Made by a program: the position numbers and the translations under genes
The notes under the pieces: generated by a model
The model's input: the letters and a program-made list of their open reading frames with translations, nothing else
The model's database searches: none
What the model was told of the DNA's origin: nothing
In this document: piece by piece, positions 21,620-31,997 of the stretch
Position numbering within the stretch: position 1 is the first letter of the stretch
How the letters are laid out: every line of letters begins with the position of its first letter
NCBI GenBank assembly: GCA_963920575.1
Contig: OY986966.1
Location: forward strand, 18,533,888-18,597,887
Length of the DNA stretch: 64,000 bases
DNA from: Narthecium ossifragum
Lineage: Eukaryota; Streptophyta; Magnoliopsida; Dioscoreales; Nartheciaceae
Direction: 5' to 3'

Positions 21620-24204
21620 TGTCGCGAAAGCCCAACCGGGCCGGGCGACGCGAACCGGAACCTAACGAAACGCGGAAAAAGACGGCGAGGGTTCCCTCTA
21701 ACCTATTGGTCTCCCTAGCAATTCACCAAAAGCACCCTCAATTAAAAGACATTAATTTAACAACATCGAGCCACAGATTACAAACCCAAGTGAATTTAAT
21801 ATACATATCCTCGGAGAGGGGAAGATTCAAATACAACATTACTCCCGTAGGAGACTATCTAACAGAGGATAAAAGCAGTAAACGATCACCACCTCTCAAA
21901 GTCCATCAGGCGCCGCCGCACCGCCGACCAACTGCCCGGTAGGGGCCACAGAAGAAGAACTGACGCCTGCACCTGCAAAATGCAGCCCGGGTAGGTGTGA
22001 CCACTAAGCTCAGTAGGGTTCTACACTACGACACACAGAAGGAAGAGGGAAACGCAATAGTATCGCCCTCAAGCAAGACTTGGGTGTGCAGCAAGGGTCC
22101 CATAACCCTGTGCCGGTGCCCCTGAAGGGAGGCCTCAGTCATGATCTTCCAGCCGCACTGGTCACATACTGGGTTGCCCTCAGCGAGGCAGGAAACCACA
22201 CTGCCGTCTCACTAGCAGGCACCCGACATTGCTAGGCGGGCAAACCACACCGATGAGTAGGCACCTCTCCCACCCAAGAGACAATGACCCGGACACCGGT
22301 TGTACCCACAACGTCTGGCTCGAGGCCGACACGACCTCTATAATCATCAACCAGCAAGTGTACAAGTCATCTAAGCATATCATCGGATCGACTGGACACC
22401 ACAATTCGAACCGGGTCCAAACTACCCAACCCCGGTCCTAGGGCTAAGTCCGAGCTTCCAGCCTTGAGACGGTGACCCACAGATCACCCACGCCCTAACC
22501 ATGCAACTAATGCACAACAGGGAATGCATGCTATGAACATATACAGATAAGAAGTAAATCATGCAACAGTATGACAAACATCATATAAGTCAACCGGATC
22601 GCTGCAGCGGTACTACCGACCGCTGCCAGCCGATCCGTAGCGGGTCCCGGCATTACGACGGTACCACGACCGTCGACCGCAGACTCCTGCAACGGTAAGC
22701 AACCCCGAAAACTGCTGATGAACAATAGAAATATAATATTATAATCCGAAATATAATATTATATTCAAAGCTCCAAAAGTTCTCTACTAGAGGCTATTTG
22801 ACCCGTCGATCCGACGTCCAAACAACGTCGGAATTGAGATCCAACTTAGCCACTAGTGGATTTACATACCAGGATCAACATATCCAAAATCCATAATCAT
22901 CCAACGGTTGCATTAATGGGAAAACACTAATCAAAATCGCTAATCAAACTAACTTACCAATTAATTGCTGCAACGCAGCCCTCGAGTAATCAATTCATAA
23001 CAAATTGTAGAAAAATCGGAAAATTATGAAATCAGTTGGGTTAGAGAGTAGATTCAAACATCTACAACTCTTATGTTCATCACAACCCAAAATCATGTAC
23101 ATACCGGCCGAAAAACTCGCCGCAAGGCGGCTGTTCTTCAAGAACAACAGAAACCGGAAAATCCGAGTTTAATCATGCATAAATTCTACTAAAAACTCAA
23201 CCAAAGATAATGAAACTCATATCTGAAATTCTACTAGGTATGAGGAATCTAATCACACCACGATCAACAAGATCCAACGGCTAGATTTAGAGAAAACCCG
23301 AAAACAACACAGTAGGTAGAACACCTACCGAAGAATGCACTCCTCGGCTGATTCCCTGCGAACTGGTCACCAACGCAGCTCCAAACCACTTCAAGGATCT
23401 TCCTCTCATTGCCACGGTTCCAACAAGCCTTGGAACACCCAAAACGGTGGCCGGAGGAGGGAGAACGGTGAAGAAGAAGGAGCTGTCGGAGAAGCAGTGG
23501 AAGAAAACAGAGCCGCGGGAGAAGGAAGAAGAAGGAAGAAGAAAAGAGGAGGAGAATAGGAAGAAAAGAAGGGAAAAGGGGAAGGGGAAAGCCGGAAAAG
23601 AGGGGAGAAAGGTGAAGGAGGGGAGGGAAAGTCCTCCCCTTCTGACAAGAGAGAGCGATGGCCAACGGCGGCCGTCCTCTCGAAGCAGAAAAGCCACCGA
23701 CACCGAGTCCGATCGATCGCTCGCGAAGGTGAAGCCAGTCCGGATCGATCGAACACCAAGTCGGATCGATCCGAGACAGGCTGGATCGATCCAACACCAA
23801 GTCGGATCGATCCGAGACAGGCTGGATCGATCAAAACACTTGGATCTATCCGAACGGGTCAAAACCCACCAACTCGCTCACGAGTCCGATCGATCGCTCC
23901 AAGGAGCGATCGATCGCGCAAGGGCCGTAAGCTGTCCAAAAGCAAGCTTCAGCGTACCCGAGCTGGGATCATCCGATCCCGGGTCCACCTAACCATTCTA
24001 ATCAAGCACTAACACAAATAAGGTCAGTGTGTGCACATGCGGGTGTGAAACAAACCAATCAGGCGCAATTTACCAAATTGCCCTTGTGGTCCAAGAAACA
24101 ATGCGATCCACCAGATCGCGCGCTCGACGCGAAGCAAACCAACGAGCCATGGGCTTGACCCAGCCGGTCGACCCAGGAGTAGAGGGACAGGTCCTCACAT
24201 GTGA
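21615..24204 (-). mobile_element. Solo LTR A4 (family A), TSD TGTGA
   Basis: A 2580-bp LTR (21620-24199) flanked by TGTGA (21615-21619 and 24200-24204). Minus-strand start TGTGAGGACCTGTCCCTC, end GGGCTTTCGCGACA. Its U3 (23700-23920) holds the palindrome array, including a near-perfect 30-bp hairpin at 23886-23915. The long purine-rich open frames at 23264-23992 are composition artefacts of the leader. It is the closest relative of A1 and of the A7 piece at 54555-55849. Confidence 0.93.
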
Positions 24205-25484
24205 TGTCCTCCATTCCTACTCTGGCTACTATACTGAACAAGATAGTTGTACTGGCTCATGGATTTCTATGGCTGGGAAAGAGAGGTGCACTCTCAAATG
24301 TTGCCTGGGATACTGTTTGCCAACACAAATTGGAAGGTGGCCTCGACTTCAAGGATTTGAAGAGGTGGCAGATGGCCTTGTGAATGAAACGCGCGGCTAG
24401 ATTCCTTGACACACGCAGGAAAGCATTTAGAACACCATTTTCCATGCCAAATACAGAGTCGTTGGAGTCCTTCCTCACCTCAAAGGCTCATCTCCTACCT
24501 CTTCTCTTTGGCGAGCCATTTGCAAAGCTACCGACGTACTCAGTGGGAATCTAAGATGGGAACCCAACACGGATTGTCAAGCGAGCGTACTCCATGATTG
24601 ATGGACAGAGGATGGCCCTTTGGCATCACCCCCCTGTTTTGTGAAGACTGGTGAAGGAATGCTTCGAATGAGAGTTCAAGACCTGTTCACTGAAGATGGA
24701 AGCTGGGACTTGCGCAAGCTCAACTCCCTCTTCCACCCAACCATGATACAATGCTTCCTCACCATTCCACTGCCTCTCCACACCACGAATGTACGCCCCA
24801 AATAGATATGGGCCAAGGACGGAACGATCACCTCTGCTTCAGCTTACCAAATGCTTGAGCATCGAGATGGCAAATGACGTGACGAAGAGCATCTCCAGCT
24901 CTAGAGAAGTGCTTGGCATGTACCAACGAGGCCACGACCAAGGATGCTTTTGTGGAAGCTCCTCCATGGAAAGCTGCCAACTAAATGGGCTCTGTGGTCG
25001 CTTTGTTGCCTCGGATAACCTCTGCCCTCGATGTAACCTCGTAGAAGAAACTCTAGAGCATTTGCTTTTTGACTACATGTTTGCACATGATGTGTGGAAC
25101 AAAGCACTAGCTGGTACCTGCGTCAACCGCTATAACCTCACCATGGATACCTTCATCAGCTTACTCTGTCGGCCCTGGAAATCTGATGAGATCACACGGT
25201 CGACATCCTTGCTCGCCTATGGAACGCGGTGGTTATGGAAGGACTGATGCAGAATAGGAGAGGAAGAAACAAGCCAGGAAACACAGGAGATTGCTAGCCT
25301 GGCCCAGTGGCAATCTAGAGAACACATTGGGTTGGCAAAGCTTAGCCGACGAAGAACAATCACAATGAAAGCTGATAGCAATAGATTTCAAACTAATGCC
25401 TCCTTTTATCAATCCTCTAGGATAACTAGTATGACTGTTGCATGGATAGATGAAGATGATCTTGTCCTATGGTCCGAGAGCAGT
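24200..25484 (+). pseudogene. LINE-2 ORF2, post-RT region, zf-RVT and start of RNase H
   Basis: Directly after A4 the frame gives VLAHGFLWLGKRGALSNVAW and LEGGLDFKDLKRWQMAL. A degraded stretch with several frame changes follows, including YGPRTERSPLLQLTKC. Then comes the zf-RVT zinc-binding region (LCGRFVASDNLCPRCNLVEE, LEHLLFDY, HDVWNKAL) and the RNase H start (QTNASFY, VAWIDEDDLVLWSESS). The catalytic aspartate region of RNase H is altered. Cut at 25484 by LTR A5; the domain resumes at 29548. Confidence 0.82.
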
Positions 25485-28400
25485 TGTGAGGACCCATTCC
25501 TCCAACCCAGTCCGACCGCGTTTGTGATGAGACGTGAAAAATACACAAATTAACCATTTAATTTACCTTTATTAGTCTTCGAGCAAGGTATTTCTAATAA
25601 TTTTGATGGTATTTCAGGTACAAGAGTCCTCAACAGAAGTTAGATCAACTTTGGAGCGTAAACGAGCCTATTAGAGCACATTTAGGTACATGGGTCAACT
25701 TCAAAGATTAAACTATACCTTCTCAAGAAGAACCAGGTAATTTGCCATATATGATTGGAAAGCTCTGGAAGTCTAGTTTCTAGAAAATTTTACGGTTCAT
25801 GATTTCGAGTTTCGAAGATTAAGTTATGACATTTTTAGTACCAATGCGCAGTGCTAAGTGGCAAAAGAGATAATACACATGAAAGATGATCGATCTTCTT
25901 CCCCTATGAAGATCGATCTTTGTACTGTAGTAGAGATGACAGAGAGCAATAATTAAAAAGATCGATCTTATCCCTATAGAAGCTCGATCTTCCTTGGGAG
26001 CAGCCAACTATACGGGATGAAAAGATCGATCTTCACCCCTAGAAGATCGATCTTTCATTGCCAGTTAAGCAAAATGAAGGGCCCGGATCTAATCTGAAGG
26101 GGAGAAGCTTGAGGGCTATAAATACCAAACTTTGGGCTCTTATTAGGGGATTCCTTTAGATAAGAAGAGGCTAAGGAAAGGGGCAACTCCCTTGTGCAAG
26201 GAAGGGAGCTTTCATCCAAGAGGGAGGATATTGATGAAGAAGAAGAGGATCCATCTCTTCTCCATGGCTTCTCCATCGAAGATGAGTAGCTAATCTATTT
26301 ACCTAGTGAAATACCATGATGTTTTAGGTTTTATTCATAGTTTTCCCTGGATTTGGATATTGTAATCCCTATTGAGACAATAGTTGTATGAATCTATGCC
26401 TACTTTCTCATCTTTGTAGTTGGATTCTAATGTTGGATGGATGAATTCTTTGGTATGCATAAGCTAGAACCTTGTGCCCAATAGGTGTTTGTTGATATTC
26501 CCCAATGAGTAGGTTGTGCTAGAACCATGACCACTTGTATTGAAGGGAGTCTTGGCTCTAGGTTAGGGACTTGGTTGTGCTAGAACCACTCCAATCCACA
26601 TCTAACCTAGCATCTATCCTATCTTTTGTAGTGTTTTGGATTCGATATGCTAGAACCACCTCGATCCATTACCATATTCAATACAACCCAATTCCTTGTG
26701 ACGAGATGATCCTAACCCGACCTCTCGTTGGCGATGATCGAAGCTAATCCCTCGATCGTCGACTTTCTAGCATACACCTAGTGCGACGGATAGTCTTTAA
26801 CCAGTTATTCGTTAGCGATGACCTTTGTTAGCCACAAGGTAGTCGATATTGTAGTGTCTCGATAGGATTGTGCATCTTGATCCATTAGAAAGCTATGATT
26901 GAGCCTAATCCGGATTGGGATTCCCTAGGACCTCCTTCTATCCATTGAATCATTTACATGCTTTCTTAGATATCATATCCTAAAACTCAAAACCATTTCT
27001 TTTATTATTCTTTTAGGAACACTTAGATTGAGGTAAGTAATTTAATTGTTTCCATACGCATTTCCTGTGAATTCGACTCGAACTGACCGCTAGCTACCCC
27101 CAAAGGTAGTTAGTTAGGAGTTTGATTATAAATTTGTAATTTTGATCGGGCGTGTTAAGCCGCGACACTTTTCACGTCCTATCAGTTAGGTCGAGGGTCT
27201 GGCCCATTTGGCTTTTTTTCCACGATCGGGTTGATCGCGAAGACGCCAAGGACAATTTGGTAAATTGCACCATGGAGGTTGGTTTCACACCCTTAGACAA
27301 ACTTGGGATCGAAAGATCTGAGTTCAGGCGCGCGGAAGCTGTCTTTAGGACAGCTGTCAGCCCAAACTGATCGATCGCTCCAAGGAGCAACTGATCGGAT
27401 TGATGTCGGCACTGCCTCTGGCGTGTCCGGATAAGGACGCTGAATCGACATAGATCAATCGGTCACTTGGGGAGCGACTGATCAGACACGGGTCTATAAA
27501 AGACCCGCGAATCGCCTCTATTTTCTCTTTTCTTCTTCTCTTTTCTTCTTCTCTCTTCTTCTCTCCTCTGATCCGCCGGGATAGCTCATTGCAGGCGATG
27601 GGAGAGGTTGCCAGTTGCTAGGGGAGAAGCCCTACACCTCCCTTGGACAGTTTAATCGAGGATTAAATGTGGACTAAGCGTAGTTAGGTAGGATTCTTGA
27701 TTCTAGCTAGTCTTGGTGTTCTTTGTTTTTTAATTGATTGTTTCTTGAATTAAAGTATGCTAGATGTTGCTTAATAACTGATTAAAATTTGAATCGATTT
27801 TGGTTTGAATTGATAAGGATTTAAGCAAGTTTTTCTTAAGTTATTTTCGGATTTTCTGGGTTAATTAAAACAATAGTGTTCTAGCTTGTTATACGAGTTG
27901 TACGTGCATGATATCAGTTGATGTTCTACATTAAGGTTGTATATTTCTGAGATAGCTTTCAACTGCAACTGATTTCACAATTTTTGGATATATGTATGAT
28001 TGTTGGTGAATTAAATTGGCCAGGCTGTGCAGAACATGGCTGTCAGTTTAATTAGAGAAATTAAGTTGTTCTTTGTTATCCAATTGATTTAATGTTTGGA
28101 GGAGATGATCTTAGTGATATTAGCGTTTGATCTGCAAAGTTTGGTTTCAATCCAAGTTATTTTCGAAGGGATTTTGATTAGTTTATCAAATCTGGTTTTT
28201 TATTGAAATTGTAGGTTTTCATCTATTTTCGCTTATATGATTGATCGAATTTGTGGATACCTGATTCGGGGTATTCCATTGAGTGGGCATATCAAGTTTC
28301 ATGTCAATCGGACGGCTAGATGTAATAATATGATTTTTTGAGCTTAATGGTATATTCTGATTTGATTTCGATAAATCGATTATTTTAATCTTTCTTTTAG

Positions 28401-29552
28401 ATATATGTTATTATATTCGTGTAAGCCCGTGTGTGGCTTGTGGTTGAACCGGGGGAGTCGCGCCCCCTGGGATGTGTAGAATAAATGGGCCTCAAGTACA
28501 CTCTCAGGTTTCATTAAATTATTATTATAACTGTTGTTATAGTTGTTTAATTATTTAGCCAGGGTTATATCCCGTGTGTAGATTAATGTTGGCTGTTAAT
28601 TTAGATTGGTTGCTTAGTCTCATTGAAACTTGTAGGCCTGCGTGTCTATTTATCCGCTTTCCTTAGACCTTTGCAATGTTCACCCCTTGGCGAGCCATGC
28701 GCTACGTCTAGCCCTGTATATTATGATCTGGCATCATGTTGCACATGCTTATACTTCTATATGTGTACCTGAGCATCGCATGCATTTTGATTGCATTAGA
28801 GGCATAGAGGTTAGGACGTGGGCGATGGGTTGATCATCGATCGGAGGCTCTCGGCTAGCTCGGATCTAGCCGTAGGACCGAGGCTGGGTAGCCAGCTCTA
28901 GGATGGAAATTGTTATAATAATTTGATGTTTTGAGGTTACTATCTAGTTAGTTGTGATAACTCTGATTGAGGTGTAGAGGTCGTTTTAGGTTTCAGGCTC
29001 AGTCTCAGTCTCAGTTTCAGTAGGGGGAGTTACGTACTTCCTGGGTTCTACCGCTGTTGTTTTAGATCCGATGCGCTTGGTTTGAGAGGGACGACTGTTG
29101 ACAGTAACAGAGGTCATCAGAGTGTGTGCCATGGGGTAGGTGGTGGACGTAACGTGTGTTTTCCCTAGATATGAGGTGAAACCTAGGACTTTACTGTTCT
29201 CTTTTCTTTGTGAGCGTCGTAGTATAGAATCCTACTGTGCTTATCGCTCACTTCTACCTGGCTGTGTTTTGCAAGTGCAGTTTCAGCTTTTCTTCCGTAG
29301 CTCCTAGTTGGACATGCTTTTGGTGGTGCGTCGACCCTTTGGAGGTGTTTGAAGACTTGGGGTTCATGTTTATCTTGAGGATCAATTTTGTATCAGAATC
29401 TTGAATTATATTAGAGATTTTATTTTGACTCAAGATCAATTGTTAATTAGTTATATTATTTTATTATAAATGCGCCAGTGATGAATTGAATAGAGTAAGA
29501 ACCCTCACGCCCCGGACCGAATGGATTTTCTGAGTCAGGGTGTGACAGCAGC
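25480..29552 (+). mobile_element. Solo LTR A5 (family A) with nested LTR B2, TSD GCAG(T/C)
   Basis: LTR 25485-29547 between GCAGT (25480-25484) and GCAGC (29548-29552), one mismatch. It starts TGTGAGGACCCATTCC and ends GAGTCAGGGTGTGACA, the family-A termini. It is interrupted after 40 bp by LTR B2 (25525-27184); the remaining A5 sequence is about 2.4 kb. TATA (GTCTATAAAAGAC) is near 27485-27500. Just upstream GATCGATCGCTCC-AA-GGAGC (27369-27389) repeats the hairpin of A4. Removing the whole block rejoins LINE-2 RNase H (SESSTRKSDSIM). Confidence 0.9.
25520..27189 (+). mobile_element. Solo LTR B2 (family B) nested in A5, TSD GTT(T/A)G
   Basis: A 1660-bp element (25525-27184) flanked by GTTTG and GTTAG. 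It starts TGATGAGACGTGAAAAAT and ends TTTTCACGTCCTATCA, so the outer ~17 bases are an imperfect inverted repeat. GATCGATCTT-type palindromes at 25885-26055 precede a TATA box (GGCTATAAATACC, near 26113). A short ORF ending SKMSS is at 26264-26293. TGCTAGAACC-type words recur at 26463, 26517, 26577 and 26648. It is homologous to B1 and B3. Confidence 0.87.
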
Positions 29553-29895
29553 ACTCGCAAAAGCGATTCCATCATGCTTGGGGAGTTACACGCTATCCTT
29601 GCAGCTATTACTCATGCCACACAACAAGGCCTCAAGCAGGTGTTCCTTGAAAGCGACTCACTCCGTGCTATTCACATGAAAGATGGGGAGAATGCCGCTA
29701 GTAGAAAATTGAGATATGATAGATAAGCCGCATTTTCATAGAATTCCGTGTCACTTACATCCATGCGGACTGGTCAGCTCGTGAAGCACTTAGACTCTTG
29801 TTTGAATTTCAAAATGCGGGAGAAACGGCATGCCACCTCTCGTTTTTAACCCCTGACAGGGTCACCTAGCTCGGGCTCAATTAATCAAAAAGAAA
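29548..29895 (+). pseudogene. LINE-2 ORF2, RNase H C-terminus and 3' tail
   Basis: Resumes with STRKSDSIMLGELHAILAAI (conserved E) and LKQVFLESDSLRAI (conserved D), then after a TAA FIEFRVTYIHADWSARE. In that position plant L1 RNase H normally has an AD pair, and here the end is degraded. The 3' UTR ends GGGCTCAATTAATC and an A-rich tail near 29880-29895. This end, with the LINE-1 end, defines the shared tail type. Confidence 0.8.
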
Positions 29896-30120
29896 AATTT
29901 TCATATGACAAGTAGCACAGAGGATGCTGCCCACATAAAGAATGAATCACAAGATCTAAGGGGAAGGGTAATGAATATTGTTACCCAGATGATATAAATA
30001 TAATTAGAAAAATCTCATCTAACAACCCAAACTAGATATTAATAAATTCAGTAAGACTGCCCATGAGGAGGGCAATCAAATTGTCTGCTAGTTTCCAATT
30101 CTAGAACATCCCAAATATGA
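29896..30120. other. 3' flank of NAC gene
   Basis: A/T-rich, no coding signal. The stretch TTCAGTAAGACTGCCCATGA (30048-30067) and its left neighbourhood recur imperfectly at 35300-35350, which hints at an old local duplication of this flank. Confidence 0.4.
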
Positions 30121-31094
30121 CTAACAAAATGGGAATTTGTTGGTCGCCTCGTCGAATAAAGCATCCGGCAACATGCAGTCTTCACATGGCATCTTGAGGG
30201 TCTGTTCAGCCGCCGGCATGATGCTATCCCCGCCATCAGATTCTCTGTTCTCTTTGGACCAGGCTGCCCATATGGCCTCAGGATCAGAAACATCAATCTG
30301 CGCCATCAAAAAAGACATGTCTGCGTCGGACCAATCTTGATAGCTCGAAGGTGCCGGGGATGCAACCAACTCAGTGCCTTCTATAGACGTGAGAGCTGGC
30401 AGAACTGGCAATGCAGGGGCATGACTCGCCGGGACCTCGTCGGGAATGGCAGGAGGAGTGGTAGCATTGTCGACATCAGCAGAAGCTCTGAACTCGTCCA
30501 GCAAAGAAGATATGTCTGTGTCCGTTCAATCTTCACAGCACGAAGGTGCGGATGATGATGCAACTAAGTCATGAGCACCGTCAATGGTTGTGGGAGCTGT
30601 CGGAACAGGCACTCTGCAGCTTGTACAAGTCCTGAGCAGCTTACTGCATGGAACAAAGCGGCCATGGTCGTCTAGCTCGATTACCCGTCGCTTCTTCTTG
30701 CTCTCTGTTTCCGGGTTCAATTTGACCCGGCAAAGAAATATGTCGTGGCCACCAGGAGCACTGGTAGAAAGGGAGTCGTCGAGCTCGTACTCGTGCATGA
30801 CCCAACCGGAAGACTTATTCTCTTCTTGGATGTAAAAAGCAAGGCAAGACTTGTATCCGATCAATCTACCCTTTGAATGGACCCTCTTTTTGCCGCCGGA
30901 GATCGTCCAGGTTCCGCGGCCGGCTGTGCGCTTGGGGCGAGACTTGTTGTTATTGGGAAACATGCGCTCTCTGGGTGTGAAGAAGTAGGCGTCTGTGGGA
31001 GCGTTGCTACCCGGGGAGGAGCTGGAACGAGATTCCACGGCTCGGTGGAGTAGACGTTCATCCCATCGATGACTGTATCTTCATAAGGGAAAGG

Positions 31095-31790
31095 TGATGC
31101 AGGACAAAGAGTTCCCTCCGTTCGAATCAGTTGTCCGGACGACCGTGGCCGTAAGATGCATAATTTTTTATCTCGGAGGGCGATCGGGGCTCATGAGGTG
31201 TCAAAACGACCGGCTCGACGAGACCTAAAAAAATAATGACTAGACCCTCGAAAGCCCAAATTCCTTCATCTGATGCCTCAAATTTCCGTTTTTAGTAAAA
31301 CTTCCCTTATTTGGCAATTTACCTTTTTTTAGGACTTTCCATATTTGGTAAATTCCGTTTTCTGATTTCAGGATTAGTTTGATTAGTAGTTGATTTGAGA
31401 TTTGAGTCTATCTGTTTAGTCTATAAAATTTCTGATTTCAATACAAGCCCTAACTCCTTTTATAGACTAAGGAGATAGACTCAAATCTCAAATCAACTAC
31501 TAATTAAACTAATCCTGAAATCAGAAAACGGAATTTACCAAATATGGAAAGTCCTAAAAAAGGAAAATTACCAAATAAGGGAAGTTTTACTAAAAACGGA
31601 AATTTGAGGTATCAGATGAAGGAATTTGGGCTTTTGAAGGTCCGGTGATGATTTTTGTAGGTCTCGTCGAGCCGGTCGTTTTGACACCTCATGAGCCCCG
31701 ATCGGCCTCCGGGATCAAAAATTGTGCATCCTACGTCCACGATCGTCCGAACACCTGATTCGAACGGAGGGAACTCCTTGACTTACATCA
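31095..31790. repeat. Inverted repeat of U3, arms ~334 bp, 29-bp loop
   Basis: Arms 31095-31428 and 31458-31790, complementary with scattered mismatches and a few indels, separated by 31429-31457. Each arm runs from the LTR start (TGATG) to the TATA box (TCTATAAAA). The dyad could form a very long hairpin if transcribed. Confidence 0.9.
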
Positions 31791-31959
31791 TCCTCCCCGG
31801 GTTGGAAAGGACTCGTCCTCGAGTCTGGGTCGGCTGCAGGACCCCTTGCTCCCGGTGGGGTGGGGCACGAACTACAGGAGGACGACCACGTCCTCTGGGC
31901 GGAGGTGGAGATACGATAGGCGGCCATCGAGCACGGGCTCTGGTTCGAGGTCGAGGCAT
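31783..31959 (-). CDS. 58-residue basic Pro/Arg-rich ORF in the non-autonomous element
   Basis: Intact ORF from ATG 31959-31957 to TAA 31785-31783, beginning 27 bases after the PBS and ending inside the 3' LTR. The protein starts MPRPRTRARARWPP and ends VLSNPGRMM; it is strongly basic with P and R runs. The N-terminus resembles the start of plant gypsy gag, and the end resembles the last residues of some gypsy polyproteins, so it may be what remains after an internal deletion joined the two. It has no domain of its own. Whether it is translated is unknown. Confidence 0.5.
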   Translation of the reverse strand: MPRPRTRARARWPPIVSPPPPRGRGRPPVVRAPPHREQGVLQPTQTRGRVLSNPGRMM

Positions 31960-31985
31960 GGTTGCTCTTCCCAGGAACTAGGATA

Positions 31986-31997
31986 GCTCTGATACCA
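31986..31997 (-). other. Primer binding site, tRNA-iMet type
   Basis: TGGTATCAGAGC on the minus strand, complementary to the 3' end of plant initiator tRNA-Met, three bases after the LTR end (GCGCCA). Confidence 0.9.

Larger units (their letters stand above)
15655..29895 (+). mobile_element. LINE-2: 5'-truncated L1-type LINE split by four insertions
   Basis: A single ORF2 read in five pieces: 15655-16607, 18186-18935, 21374-21619, 24200-25484 and 29548-29895. At each break a TG...CA element flanked by a 5-bp duplication can be removed and the protein resumes. Net length is about 3.6 kb, beginning within the endonuclease domain and ending in an A-rich tail. It belongs to a lineage distinct from LINE-1 (different wording of the same RT blocks) and is richer in C on the coding strand. 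Multiple stops make it inactive. Confidence 0.88.

Noticed and set aside
23264..23992. Long overlapping open frames on both strands
   Set aside because: They arise from a purine/pyrimidine-rich LTR leader that lacks stops in several frames; no domain, and they cross LTR features.
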